Under the pieces are notes generated by a model. It was not told where the DNA came from and did no database searches. It worked only from the letters and a program-made list of their open reading frames with translations. Below are positions 27,015 through 36,018 of a stretch of 64,000 nucleotides of DNA, piece by piece. The stretch lies in NCBI GenBank assembly GCA_017554385.1, contig JAFZIL010000082.1, positions 30,735-94,734 on the forward strand, written 5' to 3'. Numbering within the stretch: the stretch's first letter is position 1; each line of letters begins with the position of its first letter. The translations under genes and the position numbers were made by a program. This stretch comes from Prevotella sp. GTDB lineage: Bacteria; Bacteroidota; Bacteroidia; Bacteroidales; Bacteroidaceae.

Positions 27015-27057
27015 TTGTAGGCGACCCGCAGTTAGTGCAAATCGCCTACAAAGGTAA
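27015..27057 (-). promoter_or_regulatory. Promoter -7 box overlapping an 11-bp inverted repeat (operator-like)
   Basis: TTTGTAGGCGA (27015-27025) and TCGCCTACAAA (27043-27053) are perfect inverted copies 17 bases apart. CAAAGGTA at 27050-27057 (TACCTTTG on the minus strand) overlaps the right arm, and the ATG of the clamp-like fragment is at 27007. The repeat covers the expected transcription start. It may be an operator for autoregulation or a hairpin in the leader RNA. Confidence 0.6.
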
Positions 27058-27304
27058 TCAGAATTTCAGAGAATAATGAAAAAAGAATCGAAAAATATTC
27101 GCTTTTCAAACTTTTTAGGAGTTCCCTTGTGCTCCAGCGATAAATTTCGCAAGCGATTTTGCACAATAGGCTCGTTGTGTGCAAACAAGATGACAACAAA
27201 ATAATCACTAGTACCTGTGAACAGGTCTAAAAGTTGTTAGCCATCTTCACTTGGGATTTATTGGAGGTAAGGGATATTGACCAACTGGAGAGCATAATTA
27301 GGAT
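27058..27304. other. Dyad-rich non-coding region upstream of the cassette
   Basis: No gene was seen. TTTGCACA (27158-27165) and TGTGCAAA (27178-27185) are a perfect 8-bp inverted repeat. ACCTGT-GA-ACAGGT (27213-27226) is a perfect 6-bp dyad. The left third is A/T rich. Together with the inverted repeat at 27015-27053 this is the kind of layout expected of a replication origin or control region for the replication-type cassette, but nothing here proves it. Confidence 0.35.
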
Positions 27305-27766
27305 TTACATATCACCAGACCAGCCATGACCAAGATCCCAATGCTCATCGTAGACGAACTCGAAATACGGAAGAGAGAATTCCTCTTCAATAAGAGTTGT
27401 GAGTTCATCAAGGATAGGCTCTGCCCAATGGCCTACAAGAACAATGAACTTGTCAATGTTCCAAGCCACACGGCCTCTGGGTACTTGTGTATAGTCGCCT
27501 TTGAACTTGGTGTCCTCATGCTTAGCTTGTGCCTTGAAGTATTCTTTCATCCACACCTGCCTATGCAGATGGGGATAGTTGATAAAAGGAAGTCCTTTGT
27601 CGGCTGCTTCTTCAACCATCTTCGGCGTTATTTCCTTCTTACGAACACCAAAGAAAGATTTGTCCTTAGGGTCATACCAAAAAATACCGATGCAAGGCAT
27701 TTGTTCGTCAAACCCCTTCATATCGGCCATTTGTATCTTATGTTCTTCGTTTGTAAGTTGAGTCAT
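27305..27766 (-). CDS. Hypothetical cytosolic protein
   Basis: 153 residues from ATG 27766. No signal peptide or membrane helix. The sequence begins MTQLTNEEHKIQMADMKGFD; the middle reads CIGIFWYDPKDKSFFGVRKK and the C-terminal half WNIDKFIVLVGHWAEPILDE. It looks like a compact alpha/beta protein found as a hypothetical in many gut Bacteroidetes, but I cannot name a function. The -7 box at 27787-27794 supports the ATG at 27766 over an in-frame start at 27778. Confidence 0.65.
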   Translation of the reverse strand: MTQLTNEEHKIQMADMKGFDEQMPCIGIFWYDPKDKSFFGVRKKEITPKMVEEAADKGLPFINYPHLHRQVWMKEYFKAQAKHEDTKFKGDYTQVPRGRVAWNIDKFIVLVGHWAEPILDELTTLIEEEFSLPYFEFVYDEHWDLGHGWSGDM

Positions 27767-27786
27767 AACACGTCGCAATTTGCTTG

Positions 27787-27794
27787 CAAAATTA
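27787..27794 (-). promoter_or_regulatory. -7 promoter element for the hypothetical gene
   Basis: CAAAATTA (TAATTTTG on the minus strand), 20 bases before ATG 27766. Confidence 0.5.
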
Positions 27795-27916
27795 ATACTT
27801 TTTCCCGAATAATCAAATAAATACGAGATAAAATGAGTAAAGTAGATAGTGTAAGCCCCGTTTCAAGCATCAAGTACGGCGGTAATTGGCAGATGAGAAT
27901 CAACAGTACAAACCTT

Positions 27917-28729
27917 TTACCAGTCGGCCAGCCGTGCCTGTGCCTCAATGCGGCTTTCGGTCTTGTCGTCCAAGGCGGGGAAGAAGTCGATGCCTGTCAA
28001 ACGTTCAATCTCGTCGACCGTGCGTACAGCTTCGGCGTACGGCTGTTTCTTTCCATTGTTCATAAAAAGGAAACCGATGGTCTTGGGCTGGCGTCCTCTG
28101 CACAGCACCACTTTGAAGAAAGCGTCAGGCACACGTACTTTGTTCTTTCCGATATACTTGGCCTGTTTGTCTTTTTCATACACAGGACCGCACACGATGT
28201 CAATAGCACCATAGCTACGTGCCCAGTCGCGACAGAGCATCTCCACGTCGTTCCACTCATACTTGTTCAGTCCGTGGTTCTGCGGACAGATATTCGTCAG
28301 AAGGAAAGAATGGGTCATGGCTTTCTCGCTCCATTTGTTGTCACCTGCAGGACACATGTGTCCACGGTCATAGCGCGAATTGTAATAGTCGGCATCCGTA
28401 GCTCGTGGCGTGGGCACCTGTACGTCTTCGGTGAAAACCTCTCCCGAACGCTGGGTGCTTCCATAGGTGTGTGCCTTTGTCAGGTGCCATGCCACCCAAT
28501 TAGGTGTACGCGTCTGTTTGTTATACGATGCGATATAGCCTACACGCTTCAGAATGAGCGAAGGACGGTCGTGCAACGGGGCTGGACGCTCATACTGCAC
28601 TGCAGCTGACGGCTGCTTCTGGGCAGTTGTCGACGGCTGTTTGGTGGTCACTTGCTGTCCGCCAGCCGTGACAGCGATGCCTGCCAAGCATACGAGTGCT
28701 ATAATCAAAAGTGAGAGTCTGTTGTTCAT
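27917..28729 (-). CDS. DNA/RNA non-specific endonuclease (NucA type), secreted
   Basis: 270 residues from ATG 28729, with a signal peptide (RLSLLIIALVCLAGIAVTAG). The beta-beta-alpha-metal nuclease motif is RYDRGHMCPAGDNKW, with DRGH giving the general-base histidine. NICPQNHGLNKYEWNDVE supplies the metal-binding Asn region. Such enzymes degrade nucleic acids outside the cell. It is preceded on the same strand by a winged-helix gene whose stop is 28 bases upstream, so the two may share a transcript. Upstream in-frame residues (from 28777) overlap that gene and are not used. Confidence 0.88.
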   Translation of the reverse strand: MNNRLSLLIIALVCLAGIAVTAGGQQVTTKQPSTTAQKQPSAAVQYERPAPLHDRPSLILKRVGYIASYNKQTRTPNWVAWHLTKAHTYGSTQRSGEVFTEDVQVPTPRATDADYYNSRYDRGHMCPAGDNKWSEKAMTHSFLLTNICPQNHGLNKYEWNDVEMLCRDWARSYGAIDIVCGPVYEKDKQAKYIGKNKVRVPDAFFKVVLCRGRQPKTIGFLFMNNGKKQPYAEAVRTVDEIERLTGIDFFPALDDKTESRIEAQARLADW

Positions 28730-28757
28730 ATAGTTATTGGTGTTAGGTGTCGGTGTG

Positions 28758-29120
28758 TTAGAAGGCATCGTCGGCAAACAGGTCGAGCGAATAGTCTTTT
28801 TGGGTTGTATCCTCCTCTATCGTCTCTTCGTCGGCGTCCTGTACCGTTTCCCTGAAGTGTAACATCAGTTGCTGTGCGTCGGCCGAGTGCTGGGTGTTCA
28901 GCCGGTACCATCCACGGCGGCCTGTGCTCTCGACCAGTGCCTGTTTCGACTTGGCGTTGCGTAGCAGATACTGTTGCACATATTGTTTCACCACCTGAAC
29001 GTCTGGCTGGAAAAACAATGTGCAGTTCATGTTGTATACATGTTTGGAGAGCGCAGCAACGCTGATGCCGCGTTCTCCTACCTGCATGAGGACTTCGAGT
29101 ATCTGACTGTCGTAACTCAA
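28758..29120 (-). CDS. Winged-helix-like protein
   Basis: About 120 residues. The core LEVLMQVGERGISVAALSKHV followed by a basic segment (YLLRNAKSKQALVESTGRRGWYRLN) looks like a winged-helix DNA-binding fold. The C-terminus is acidic (DEETIEEDTTQKDYSLDLFADD). The start is uncertain: a TTG at 29120 keeps the first helix (SYDSQILEVL), while the first ATG is at 29087. Anything longer would run through the terminator hairpin at 29174-29205. It neighbours a second winged-helix gene and the secreted nuclease. Confidence 0.55.
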   Translation of the reverse strand: MSYDSQILEVLMQVGERGISVAALSKHVYNMNCTLFFQPDVQVVKQYVQQYLLRNAKSKQALVESTGRRGWYRLNTQHSADAQQLMLHFRETVQDADEETIEEDTTQKDYSLDLFADDAF

Positions 29121-29173
29121 GGAAAATAATAAAAAGTTAAAATTAGAATAATGTGAGAGGGTGGGGTGAAAAA

Positions 29174-29205
29174 GAAGGCCGGTAAAACAGTGCTTACCGG
29201 CCTTC
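29174..29205 (-). terminator. Rho-independent terminator of the H1-like gene
   Basis: GAAGGCCGGTAA and TTACCGGCCTTC form a perfect 12-bp stem with an 8-base loop. On the minus strand it is followed by TTTTTCACC. Confidence 0.85.
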
Positions 29206-29252
29206 TTTTCTATCACGTACTGAGCCTAAGCCCAGCCTTTTCTGCTTTTTCG

Positions 29253-29585
29253 TTATGCAAGAGCAATCTTGCCCTCCTCAGTGCTGACCAGCTTGCCCTC
29301 CTTGAAGAGCCAGCCAAGACCCAGCAGTGTCTCCTCTTCCGAGATCTTTGCAGCCTTTGCGATAGCCTTCACGTCGAGGGCGTTCTCTGCAGCTGCGAGA
29401 GCCTGATAAACATCTCCTGCCTTAAAACCAATGTTCTCAGCGTTTACGGTGAAGGCGGCCTTCACGGCGGTAGCCTTCTTAGCGGTTGTCTTCTTGGCTG
29501 CGGGAGCCTTTGTCTCAGTAGCCTTCACGGCGGTTGCCTTCTTCTCGGTAGCCTTCTTAGCTGTTGTAGCTTTCTTTTCTGCCAT
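29253..29585 (-). CDS. Winged-helix protein with histone-H1-like Lys/Ala tail
   Basis: 110 residues. Residues 1-43 are lysine, alanine and threonine rich with repeats such as KKATEKKATAVKATETKAP, like the tails of eukaryotic histone H1 and bacterial Hc1-type proteins. Residues 44-110 (NAENIGFKAGDVYQALAAAE, ISEEETLLGLGWLFKEGKL) match the small winged-helix domain formerly DUF2582. It probably binds DNA without strong sequence preference and may be abundant. Promoter and terminator are both visible, so it is a single-gene unit. Confidence 0.85.
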   Translation of the reverse strand: MAEKKATTAKKATEKKATAVKATETKAPAAKKTTAKKATAVKAAFTVNAENIGFKAGDVYQALAAAENALDVKAIAKAAKISEEETLLGLGWLFKEGKLVSTEEGKIALA

Positions 29586-29634
29586 AATACTTAAAAAATT
29601 AATACTATTGAAGTTGAATATTTCAATTGCGCTG

Positions 29635-29642
29635 CAAAGGTA
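29635..29642 (-). promoter_or_regulatory. -7 promoter element for the H1-like gene
   Basis: CAAAGGTA (TACCTTTG on the minus strand), 49 bases before the ATG at 29585. Confidence 0.55.
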
Positions 29643-29713
29643 CGGCCTTTTGTCTGTTCAACTGCCTGATTTATAGGCTTTTCTTGTGTTTTGTCAAATA
29701 TTCTTGACGTAAA

Positions 29714-32167
29714 TCAATATCCAACCCCCGCATTAAGTGTTTTCTTCTGCCCTGGCTTGGTTTTCATGTGCCAGATACGGGAACCGTCACTGAGTGTCAG
29801 CTTTGCGGTAGTAGCTGTTGACGGACGACGGTCGCAGATGCTGAGGGTCGTGATACGACCGTTCTTCCATGAAAAGTCCAGTTCGTAACCGCCGCGTGCA
29901 CGCAGTCCCTTCACACTGCCGCTTTCTGCCCACGCCTTGGGTAGTGCAGGAAGGAGGTCTACCGTGGCAGAGCCGTCTTCGTTGAGTGTGCTCTGTAGGA
30001 GCATCTCCATCACACCTGCCGTACCACCGAAGTTTCCGTCGATCTGGAAGGGCGAGTGGGCATCGAGCAGGTTAGGATAGGTGCCGCCACCGGTGCGTCG
30101 GCCGGGGCCTCGGTATCCGTCGGGCGAGATATAGTTCAGCAGTACGCGGTAAATCTTGTAAGCCGTCTCTGCCTCGTGCAGCCGTGCCTGGAGGTTTACG
30201 CGCCATCCTGTGCTCCATCCCGTGGTCTTGTCACCCTTGATTTCCAGTGTACGCTTGCTGGCAGCCGCCAGCTCAGGCGTTTTGTCTACCGTGATATGGT
30301 GACCCGGGTAGAGGCCGAAGAGGTGCGACTGGTGACGGTGATCCCAGTTGACGTCCTCCCAGTCGTGGTACCACTCCTGCAGATTGCCCCGCTCACCGAT
30401 ACGATAGGGAAGCAGGCTGCTGAGCGTCTCGTCGATGCGCTGGATATATTCCTTCGACTCTCCCAACGTGATAGCTGCCTGGCGTGTATCCATCAGACAC
30501 TCGCGTATCATAGCCTGATCGGCAAATCCACCATAGACGGTACGTCCATGATAGCCGTCAGAAGTCTTGTACTCGTTCTCCGGTGATGTGGCAGGAGCGG
30601 TGATGAGGTATCCGTCTTTCTCCGTGAGCCAGTCCATACAGAAGTCGGCAGCCCCGCGAAGCGTGGGCCACACGCTGCGCAGATAGTCGCGGTTCATCGT
30701 GAATGTATAGTGCTCCCACAGGTGAGTGCTGATCCAGGCACCACCCATGTTCCAGTTTGCCCACATCGGGTCGCCACTATGCTCACCCACGGGACAGGTC
30801 ATTGCCCAGATGTCGGTGTTGTGGCCCAGGCACCATCCGTTCTCCACGCCATAATAGGCGCGTGCCGTCTGCTGGCCCGTAACGGGCAGCTGCTGGATGA
30901 ATCCCAACAGCGACTCGTGCATCTCTGGCAGGGCAGCTGTCTCGGCAGGCCAGTAGTTTTCCTCTACGTTGATATTGCTGGTGTAGTTGCACGACCAGGG
31001 CGGCAGCATCCGCTCGTTCCACAGCCCCTGCAAGTTGGCAGGCACGTCCTTCGTACGCGAACAGCTGATGAGCAGATAGCGTCCGTAATTATAGTAGAGT
31101 TCCTCCAGGTCGGGGTTCTTCTCTCCCTTCTCGGTATAGTCACGCAACTGCTGTTCGGTGCTCTTGGCACTGATGTCAGGGTCGGTGGTTCCCAGTTCCA
31201 GACCTACGCGGTTGTAGTATTGCTGATAGTCGGCAATATGACGGCTGAGCAAGTCGTCGAACGAACGTGCCGTAGCCGCCTCTATACGGTTGCGCACCAG
31301 TTTCTGGTAGTCGCGTCCCTCACGTACGGGGTCTTTATCGGCACCGTTGAAACTGGTCACGTTGGCTATGATCACCAGCAGCTCCTTGGCTCCGCTGACC
31401 TCCATCTCGTCGTCGTTCACCACGCGCAGCTGTCCATCCTTAGGCAGCAGGCGCACGATGGTGCGGAAGTGAATGCCTCGGTTACTGTCGTAACGGAAAC
31501 TCGTCGCCCCTCCTGCATAATTGGGCTTGCTGCTCCATGCGGCATAGCCATCGGTCACCAACTCGCCCACACTGTCGCGCTGTGCTGAGACCGTTGTCTG
31601 GTGTGGCAGCTGACAGTGGTAGCGGAAGCGCTGATGGAGCGTGGCACCGTCAGTAGCACTTATGCGGATGACAATCACCGAGTCGGGTGCCGATGCGAAA
31701 TACTCGCGCTTGCAACCATTATAGGAAACAGATGCCACTGCCCGCTCCAGGTCGAGTGTGCGTGTGTAGCCCGTCGGAAAGCCGACGGGCACATTGGCTG
31801 AGAACGTCAGCGTTCCTAACGGCTGATAGTTCTGGCTGTAGTGTCCCTGCACCGCCCGTTGCAGGCGGTCGGCCTCGCGATAGTCCTCGCGGAAAAGGGC
31901 CTCGCGGATACCGGCAATACTCTTATGGGCATCAGGGGAGAATACCTCGCGGTCGGGTTCGCCCGTCCACAGGGTGATGTCATTGAGCGACAGGCGCTCC
32001 TCGTCTATGCGGCCATAGACCATTGCACCCTGCGAACCGTTGCCTATGGGCAGTGCCTCTTCGAAGTAGGTGGCAGGACTGTTGTAATGCAGAAGCGACG
32101 ACTGTGCCAAAGCTGGCGCAATGAAGAATGAAGAGTGAAGAGTGAAGAGTGCGAGAATCCGTTTCAT
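29714..32167 (-). CDS. Glycoside hydrolase GH95 (alpha-L-fucosidase/galactosidase family)
   Basis: 817 residues. The GH95 pattern is clear: [81 protein letters not shown] and TSPENEYKT (catalytic region), with [17 protein letters not shown] near the C-terminus. GH95 enzymes cleave alpha-1,2-linked L-fucose or L-galactose from glycans such as xyloglucan or mucin. The signal peptide is partly encoded by a heptad repeat (residues 5-16, [12 protein letters not shown]). It starts 7 bases after the GH31 gene, so the pair is an operon. Confidence 0.92.
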   Translation of the reverse strand: MKRILALFTLHSSFFIAPALAQSSLLHYNSPATYFEEALPIGNGSQGAMVYGRIDEERLSLNDITLWTGEPDREVFSPDAHKSIAGIREALFREDYREADRLQRAVQGHYSQNYQPLGTLTFSANVPVGFPTGYTRTLDLERAVASVSYNGCKREYFASAPDSVIVIRISATDGATLHQRFRYHCQLPHQTTVSAQRDSVGELVTDGYAAWSSKPNYAGGATSFRYDSNRGIHFRTIVRLLPKDGQLRVVNDDEMEVSGAKELLVIIANVTSFNGADKDPVREGRDYQKLVRNRIEAATARSFDDLLSRHIADYQQYYNRVGLELGTTDPDISAKSTEQQLRDYTEKGEKNPDLEELYYNYGRYLLISCSRTKDVPANLQGLWNERMLPPWSCNYTSNINVEENYWPAETAALPEMHESLLGFIQQLPVTGQQTARAYYGVENGWCLGHNTDIWAMTCPVGEHSGDPMWANWNMGGAWISTHLWEHYTFTMNRDYLRSVWPTLRGAADFCMDWLTEKDGYLITAPATSPENEYKTSDGYHGRTVYGGFADQAMIRECLMDTRQAAITLGESKEYIQRIDETLSSLLPYRIGERGNLQEWYHDWEDVNWDHRHQSHLFGLYPGHHITVDKTPELAAASKRTLEIKGDKTTGWSTGWRVNLQARLHEAETAYKIYRVLLNYISPDGYRGPGRRTGGGTYPNLLDAHSPFQIDGNFGGTAGVMEMLLQSTLNEDGSATVDLLPALPKAWAESGSVKGLRARGGYELDFSWKNGRITTLSICDRRPSTATTAKLTLSDGSRIWHMKTKPGQKKTLNAGVGY
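32120..32154. repeat. Heptad array forming the signal peptide of the GH95 gene
   Basis: Plus-strand units AATGAAG, AATGAAG, AGTGAAG, AGTGAAG, AGTGCGA. On the coding strand this is the TTCACTC family and reads LFTLHSSFF, nearly the same peptide as in CobT. Confidence 0.85.
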
Positions 32168-32174
32168 TGTCTGT

Positions 32175-34646
32175 CTATTTTTGACCGCCCTTCATGGTAA
32201 CGGTTATTTGTTTTCCTTTATAGCTCACCTGCTTCTGCACACCGTTCATCTCGATGATGAAGGTGCGTTGGGTCATCATGCCCGGATAGGAACCCACGCG
32301 ACTGCCGATGGTCAGGCGTTGGCGTGCCTCGTCCCAGTCGAAGGCAATCGTAGAGAAGGCACCCTGCTCGAAGTTGTAGTTGTCGCCCTCGTCTTCGTAG
32401 AGCTCGAAGTGTGCATCCGCACCCGGATAGATGTGTAGGGTGACGGGCTTCGTCACTTGTGCATCCGTCCACTGTGCCACCTCAGTGGTGGGAATGATAC
32501 TGCCTGAGCGTACGAAGAGCGGCAGACGGTCGATGCTGACTTCCTGAGTGATCCATTGTCCGCCTTTGTATTGCTTTCCCGTCCAGTAGTCAGTCCATTT
32601 ACTATTTGACGATTTACCATTTGACGATTGAGGCAGATAGACCTGGCGTGAGGCTTGCTCGCTTATCGGATGCGTCACGGGACAAACCAGGAACCGTCCG
32701 AACATGTATTCGTCTTTCAGGTCCAACACCTCAGGGTCGTTGGCAAAGTCGAAGGCCAGCATACGTGCCATGGTATAGCCCTGTCGCGACTGCTGTGCCG
32801 CCATGCTGTAGATATAGGGTACCAGCTGATAGCGCAGGTGTATCATCTTGAGGATAGCATCGTAGTAGGGTGTGCCCGGCTCACCGAACTGCCATATCTC
32901 GCGTGGCGTGTCAGAGCCGTGACTGCGCAGCACGGGCAGGAATGTGCCCCACTGGAACATACGGGTATAGAACTCGCGGTAAGCCTCGTCATGCACTCCG
33001 TTGGGAAACTCGCCCTTGTAGAACCAGCGTCGGCCGTCGTCGCGGGTGAAGAAACAGCCCACGTCTACCGTCCAGTAGGGATTACCCGTAGCCATATAGT
33101 TCAGTCCTGAGGGAATCTGCTGGCGGAACGATGCCCACGAGGCATGGGTGTCGCCGTTCCACACCACCGTGCTGTAGCGCTGTTGTCCGGCATAGCTGCT
33201 ACGCGTCAGGTTCACTACTCGCTTGTCGCTGGTCGTGGCCCTTTGGTTCTCGTAGATACCGAGGGCATGGTTCAGTGAGTACAGGTTACTGTGCTCTGCT
33301 CCCAGTGCATCGCTCAGAATATCTTTGTTCAGCTGCCAGCGGCGTTCGTGGTCGTTCCATCCGTATGGCTTCCCGTCCAGTGGCTCCGGCATGCGGTTCC
33401 AGTCACCGTCTAACGGTTCGCTGCTGTCGCACCACCAGGCATCGAAGCCACGCGAGAAGAACTCGTCGTTGGCATACTTCCAGTAGTGCTTGCGTGCTTC
33501 GGGGTTGAAGGCATCATATACCGAGTGCTCCAGCATGTAGCCGCGCTGCCGGAAATCCTCCTCTTCGGGACAGTACTGCGGGTTTGCCCAGATGCTCACC
33601 ATCAGTTTGGCGTGCATGGCATGTACTGAGTCGGCAAGGGCCTTGGGGTCGGGATAGTACCGGGGATCCATCTTCATATAGCCCCAGCCCTGGGGCCAGT
33701 AGTTCCAGTCCTGCACGATCATGTCGATAGGCACCTGGCGACGGCGGTATTCGCCCAAGGTCTGAAGGATATCGTCCGACGACCTGTAGCGCTCCTTCGA
33801 CTGTGTGTAGCCGAACAGGTATCGCGGCATCATGGACACGTTGCCCGTCAGGTAGCGATAGCCCCGCACCACATCGTCCATCCCATCGCCGCGGATGAAG
33901 TAATAGTCAATCTCCTTTGCCGCCTCCATCTGCATCGTGCCCTCGTAGTCATTTCCGTCCTTGTGGGTCTCGAACTTCATGGCACAGCCTACGTCGAACA
34001 GCAGACCGTAGCCACCTGTCGACTGAATGACGGGTATCGTGATCTTCAGGTTGTGCTGGGTCAGATAAAGTGTCTTGCCCATCAGGTTCATGTAGTCCTC
34101 CATGTGCGACCCTAATCCGTAGAGAGCCTCGCTCTCAGCAAAGCGGAAGTGCACCCAGTAGCGGGTGGAAGTGCCCAGCGTGTCTCGCCGCACCACGTCC
34201 TTCACCGTCACCTTACCGTTGGCAGTCTCCTCTATATGGGCCGACTTCTCGTCATACACGATGCGCTCCGTCACCACGGGCTCTGCCTCATGTGGTCGCT
34301 TTGCGTCCTCCTGCAGCAGGATGCGTCCCGTCTTACGGTCGCGGAAGGTCACAGCTCCACTCTGTTTGTCTACCTGTACCGTCAGCGCCTCTGACGAGTA
34401 GGTACGGCTCGTTGCCGTCTCTTGGCTTGTAACCTCTACCTGTTGTGGCTGCCAAGTGCATACGCCCGTGCCATTGCCTGCCAGCTGACCATTGGCCGAC
34501 CAGCGTACCCGAACTATCGAGGACGTTACGAAGTCCACTTGCGTGTGCTGTCCGCTTGGCTGGATTGAGCTACGGTCAGTCGTCTGCGACGATATGAAAA
34601 GTGAACAGAAAAATGAGAAAAATGCGAGGGTGAGAATACGTTTCAT
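32175..34646 (-). CDS. Glycoside hydrolase GH31 (alpha-xylosidase/alpha-glucosidase family)
   Basis: 823 residues with a signal peptide (residues 1-20). [18 protein letters not shown] is the N-terminal beta-domain motif. The nucleophile is Asp407 in [14 protein letters not shown], and [12 protein letters not shown] and [17 protein letters not shown] follow the family plan. GH31 enzymes retain configuration and remove alpha-xylose, glucose or galactose. With GH95 downstream, xyloglucan side chains or a fucosylated glucan are plausible substrates (inference). Residues 673-683 ([11 protein letters not shown]) come from two in-frame copies of a 15-bp repeat within the C-terminal beta domain. Confidence 0.92.
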   Translation of the reverse strand: MKRILTLAFFSFFCSLFISSQTTDRSSIQPSGQHTQVDFVTSSIVRVRWSANGQLAGNGTGVCTWQPQQVEVTSQETATSRTYSSEALTVQVDKQSGAVTFRDRKTGRILLQEDAKRPHEAEPVVTERIVYDEKSAHIEETANGKVTVKDVVRRDTLGTSTRYWVHFRFAESEALYGLGSHMEDYMNLMGKTLYLTQHNLKITIPVIQSTGGYGLLFDVGCAMKFETHKDGNDYEGTMQMEAAKEIDYYFIRGDGMDDVVRGYRYLTGNVSMMPRYLFGYTQSKERYRSSDDILQTLGEYRRRQVPIDMIVQDWNYWPQGWGYMKMDPRYYPDPKALADSVHAMHAKLMVSIWANPQYCPEEEDFRQRGYMLEHSVYDAFNPEARKHYWKYANDEFFSRGFDAWWCDSSEPLDGDWNRMPEPLDGKPYGWNDHERRWQLNKDILSDALGAEHSNLYSLNHALGIYENQRATTSDKRVVNLTRSSYAGQQRYSTVVWNGDTHASWASFRQQIPSGLNYMATGNPYWTVDVGCFFTRDDGRRWFYKGEFPNGVHDEAYREFYTRMFQWGTFLPVLRSHGSDTPREIWQFGEPGTPYYDAILKMIHLRYQLVPYIYSMAAQQSRQGYTMARMLAFDFANDPEVLDLKDEYMFGRFLVCPVTHPISEQASRQVYLPQSSNGKSSNSKWTDYWTGKQYKGGQWITQEVSIDRLPLFVRSGSIIPTTEVAQWTDAQVTKPVTLHIYPGADAHFELYEDEGDNYNFEQGAFSTIAFDWDEARQRLTIGSRVGSYPGMMTQRTFIIEMNGVQKQVSYKGKQITVTMKGGQK
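32600..32629. repeat. In-frame 15-bp repeat (2 copies) in the GH31 gene
   Basis: TACTATTTGACGATT (32600-32614) and TACCATTTGACGATT (32615-32629). On the coding strand the unit is AATCGTCAAATRGTA, which relates to AATTGTCAAATAGTA at 36320-36349. Confidence 0.88.
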
Positions 34647-34735
34647 CTGTTTTGCTTTTTTATATGCCTGTGTGTAAATGTGGGATTCAAACTGATTGTT
34701 GCCTTATCTTCATTCCTATTATAACGAAGAAGGTG

Positions 34736-34743
34736 CAAAGGTA
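34736..34743 (-). promoter_or_regulatory. -7 promoter element for the GH31-GH95 operon
   Basis: CAAAGGTA (TACCTTTG on the minus strand), 89 bases before the GH31 ATG. Confidence 0.5.
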
Positions 34744-34818
34744 AGGATATTTTTCAATATTTGTGAGCATACGAAACGCTAAATTATGTTATAACATTAT
34801 TGGAAAAGGAGAAAATCG

Positions 34819-34849
34819 TTTGTCGTGTCGTCGAAAAAGAGTAATTTTG
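34819..34849 (+). promoter_or_regulatory. Consensus Bacteroidetes promoter for the sugar-acid kinase operon
   Basis: TTTG at 34819-34822, a 19-base spacer and TAATTTTG at 34842-34849: both elements and the spacing match the TTTG-N19-TAnnTTTG consensus. The kinase ATG is at 34856, about where transcription should begin, which points to a leaderless or nearly leaderless mRNA. Confidence 0.75.
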
Positions 34850-34855
34850 CAATCT

Positions 34856-35995
34856 ATGGACTTTCAATATCATATTTTTTCCCCATACCGTGTGTGCCCG
34901 CTTGGTGCACACGTTGACCATCAGCACGGACTGGTGACGGGCTTTGCCATTGACAAGGGTATCGACCTGTGGTTTAATGCGAGAGAGGATGCCCATGTGC
35001 ATCTTTCGTCGCGCTCGTTCGACGGCGAGGTGGATTTCGACATCGACCAACCGTCACAGGTGAAGGAGCACCACTGGGGCGACTATGCCCGTGGTGCTAA
35101 GTACGCATTGCGCAAGCGTTTCGAGCTGACACGTGGCATCGACGGCGTGCTGCAGGGTTCGCTTCCCGTGGGTGGGCTGTCGTCGAGTGCTGCAGTACTC
35201 ATTGCATACGTCATGGCCTTTGCATGTGCCAACGGTATCAAGCTTCAGCCATTCGAGGTGGCACAGATAGCCTCTGAGGCCGAGCGCGAGTATATCGGAC
35301 TGAACAACGGTCTGCTGGACCAGGCATGTATCGCACTGGGGAAAAAGGACGGTCTGTTGTTCCTCGATTGCGACTCGAATGAGTGGCGTATCATCAGCCG
35401 TAACCCCGACATGCCTCCTTTCGAGATTGGCATCTTCTTTTCGGGTCTGACGCGCTCGTTGGTGAACAGCGACTATAATCTCCGCGTGTTCGAGTGTAAG
35501 ACGGCAGCGTGGAACATGCTGGCCTATACCGAACAGCCCTTGCGCACGTTCGACAAGACGTTCTTGCGCGACATACCCAAGGCCACGTTCGAAAAGACAC
35601 GCATAGCCATGCCGGCACGGTTTGCACGTCGGGCCGAGCACTTCTATTCGGAGTACCGGCGTGTGCGCCAAGGCGTTACGGCTTGGGAGACAGGCAATAT
35701 GAAGCTGTTCGGCAAGCTGTCGTTCGACAGTTGCGAGTCCTCGATCCATAACTACGAATGCGGTTCGCCGGAGCTCATCGCCATCTACGAAATCATGCGT
35801 TCGCTGCCCGGCGTCTATGGCGGTCGTTTCTCGGGAGCCGGCTTCAAGGGGGCGTGCGTGGCGCTTGTCGATTCTGCCTATAAGGATGAAATAGGAAGGA
35901 AACTCACAGAAAGATATCTGGAGCAGTTCCCCGAGTATGAGCGTACGTTCCAGGTGTTTTGGGTGAAGCCCGACGACGGGGCGAGATTCGTTTGA
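34856..35995 (+). CDS. GHMP kinase, galacturonokinase-like (galactokinase family)
   Basis: 379 residues from ATG 34856; it is the only methionine start downstream of the promoter. The substrate motif is SPYRVCPLGAHVDHQHG (residues 9-25). Bacterial GalK has GRVNLIGEHTDY here, while plant galacturonokinase has PLGAHxDHQ. The GHMP loop LPVGGLSSSAAVLIA is at about 103-117, and GRFSGAGFKGACVALVD is the third motif. It would phosphorylate C1 of a galactose-type sugar, more likely D-galacturonate than galactose (inference from the motif and the downstream UDP-uronate epimerase). It is first of a three-gene operon. Confidence 0.85.
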   Translation: MDFQYHIFSPYRVCPLGAHVDHQHGLVTGFAIDKGIDLWFNAREDAHVHLSSRSFDGEVDFDIDQPSQVKEHHWGDYARGAKYALRKRFELTRGIDGVLQGSLPVGGLSSSAAVLIAYVMAFACANGIKLQPFEVAQIASEAEREYIGLNNGLLDQACIALGKKDGLLFLDCDSNEWRIISRNPDMPPFEIGIFFSGLTRSLVNSDYNLRVFECKTAAWNMLAYTEQPLRTFDKTFLRDIPKATFEKTRIAMPARFARRAEHFYSEYRRVRQGVTAWETGNMKLFGKLSFDSCESSIHNYECGSPELIAIYEIMRSLPGVYGGRFSGAGFKGACVALVDSAYKDEIGRKLTERYLEQFPEYERTFQVFWVKPDDGARFV

Positions 35996-36018
35996 GAATT
36001 CAAAAAATAAAAATTGAG

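Noticed and set aside
23279-27304. Flanking direct repeats (att sites) of the accessory cassette
   Set aside because: I compared both edges by eye and found no convincing matching direct repeat.
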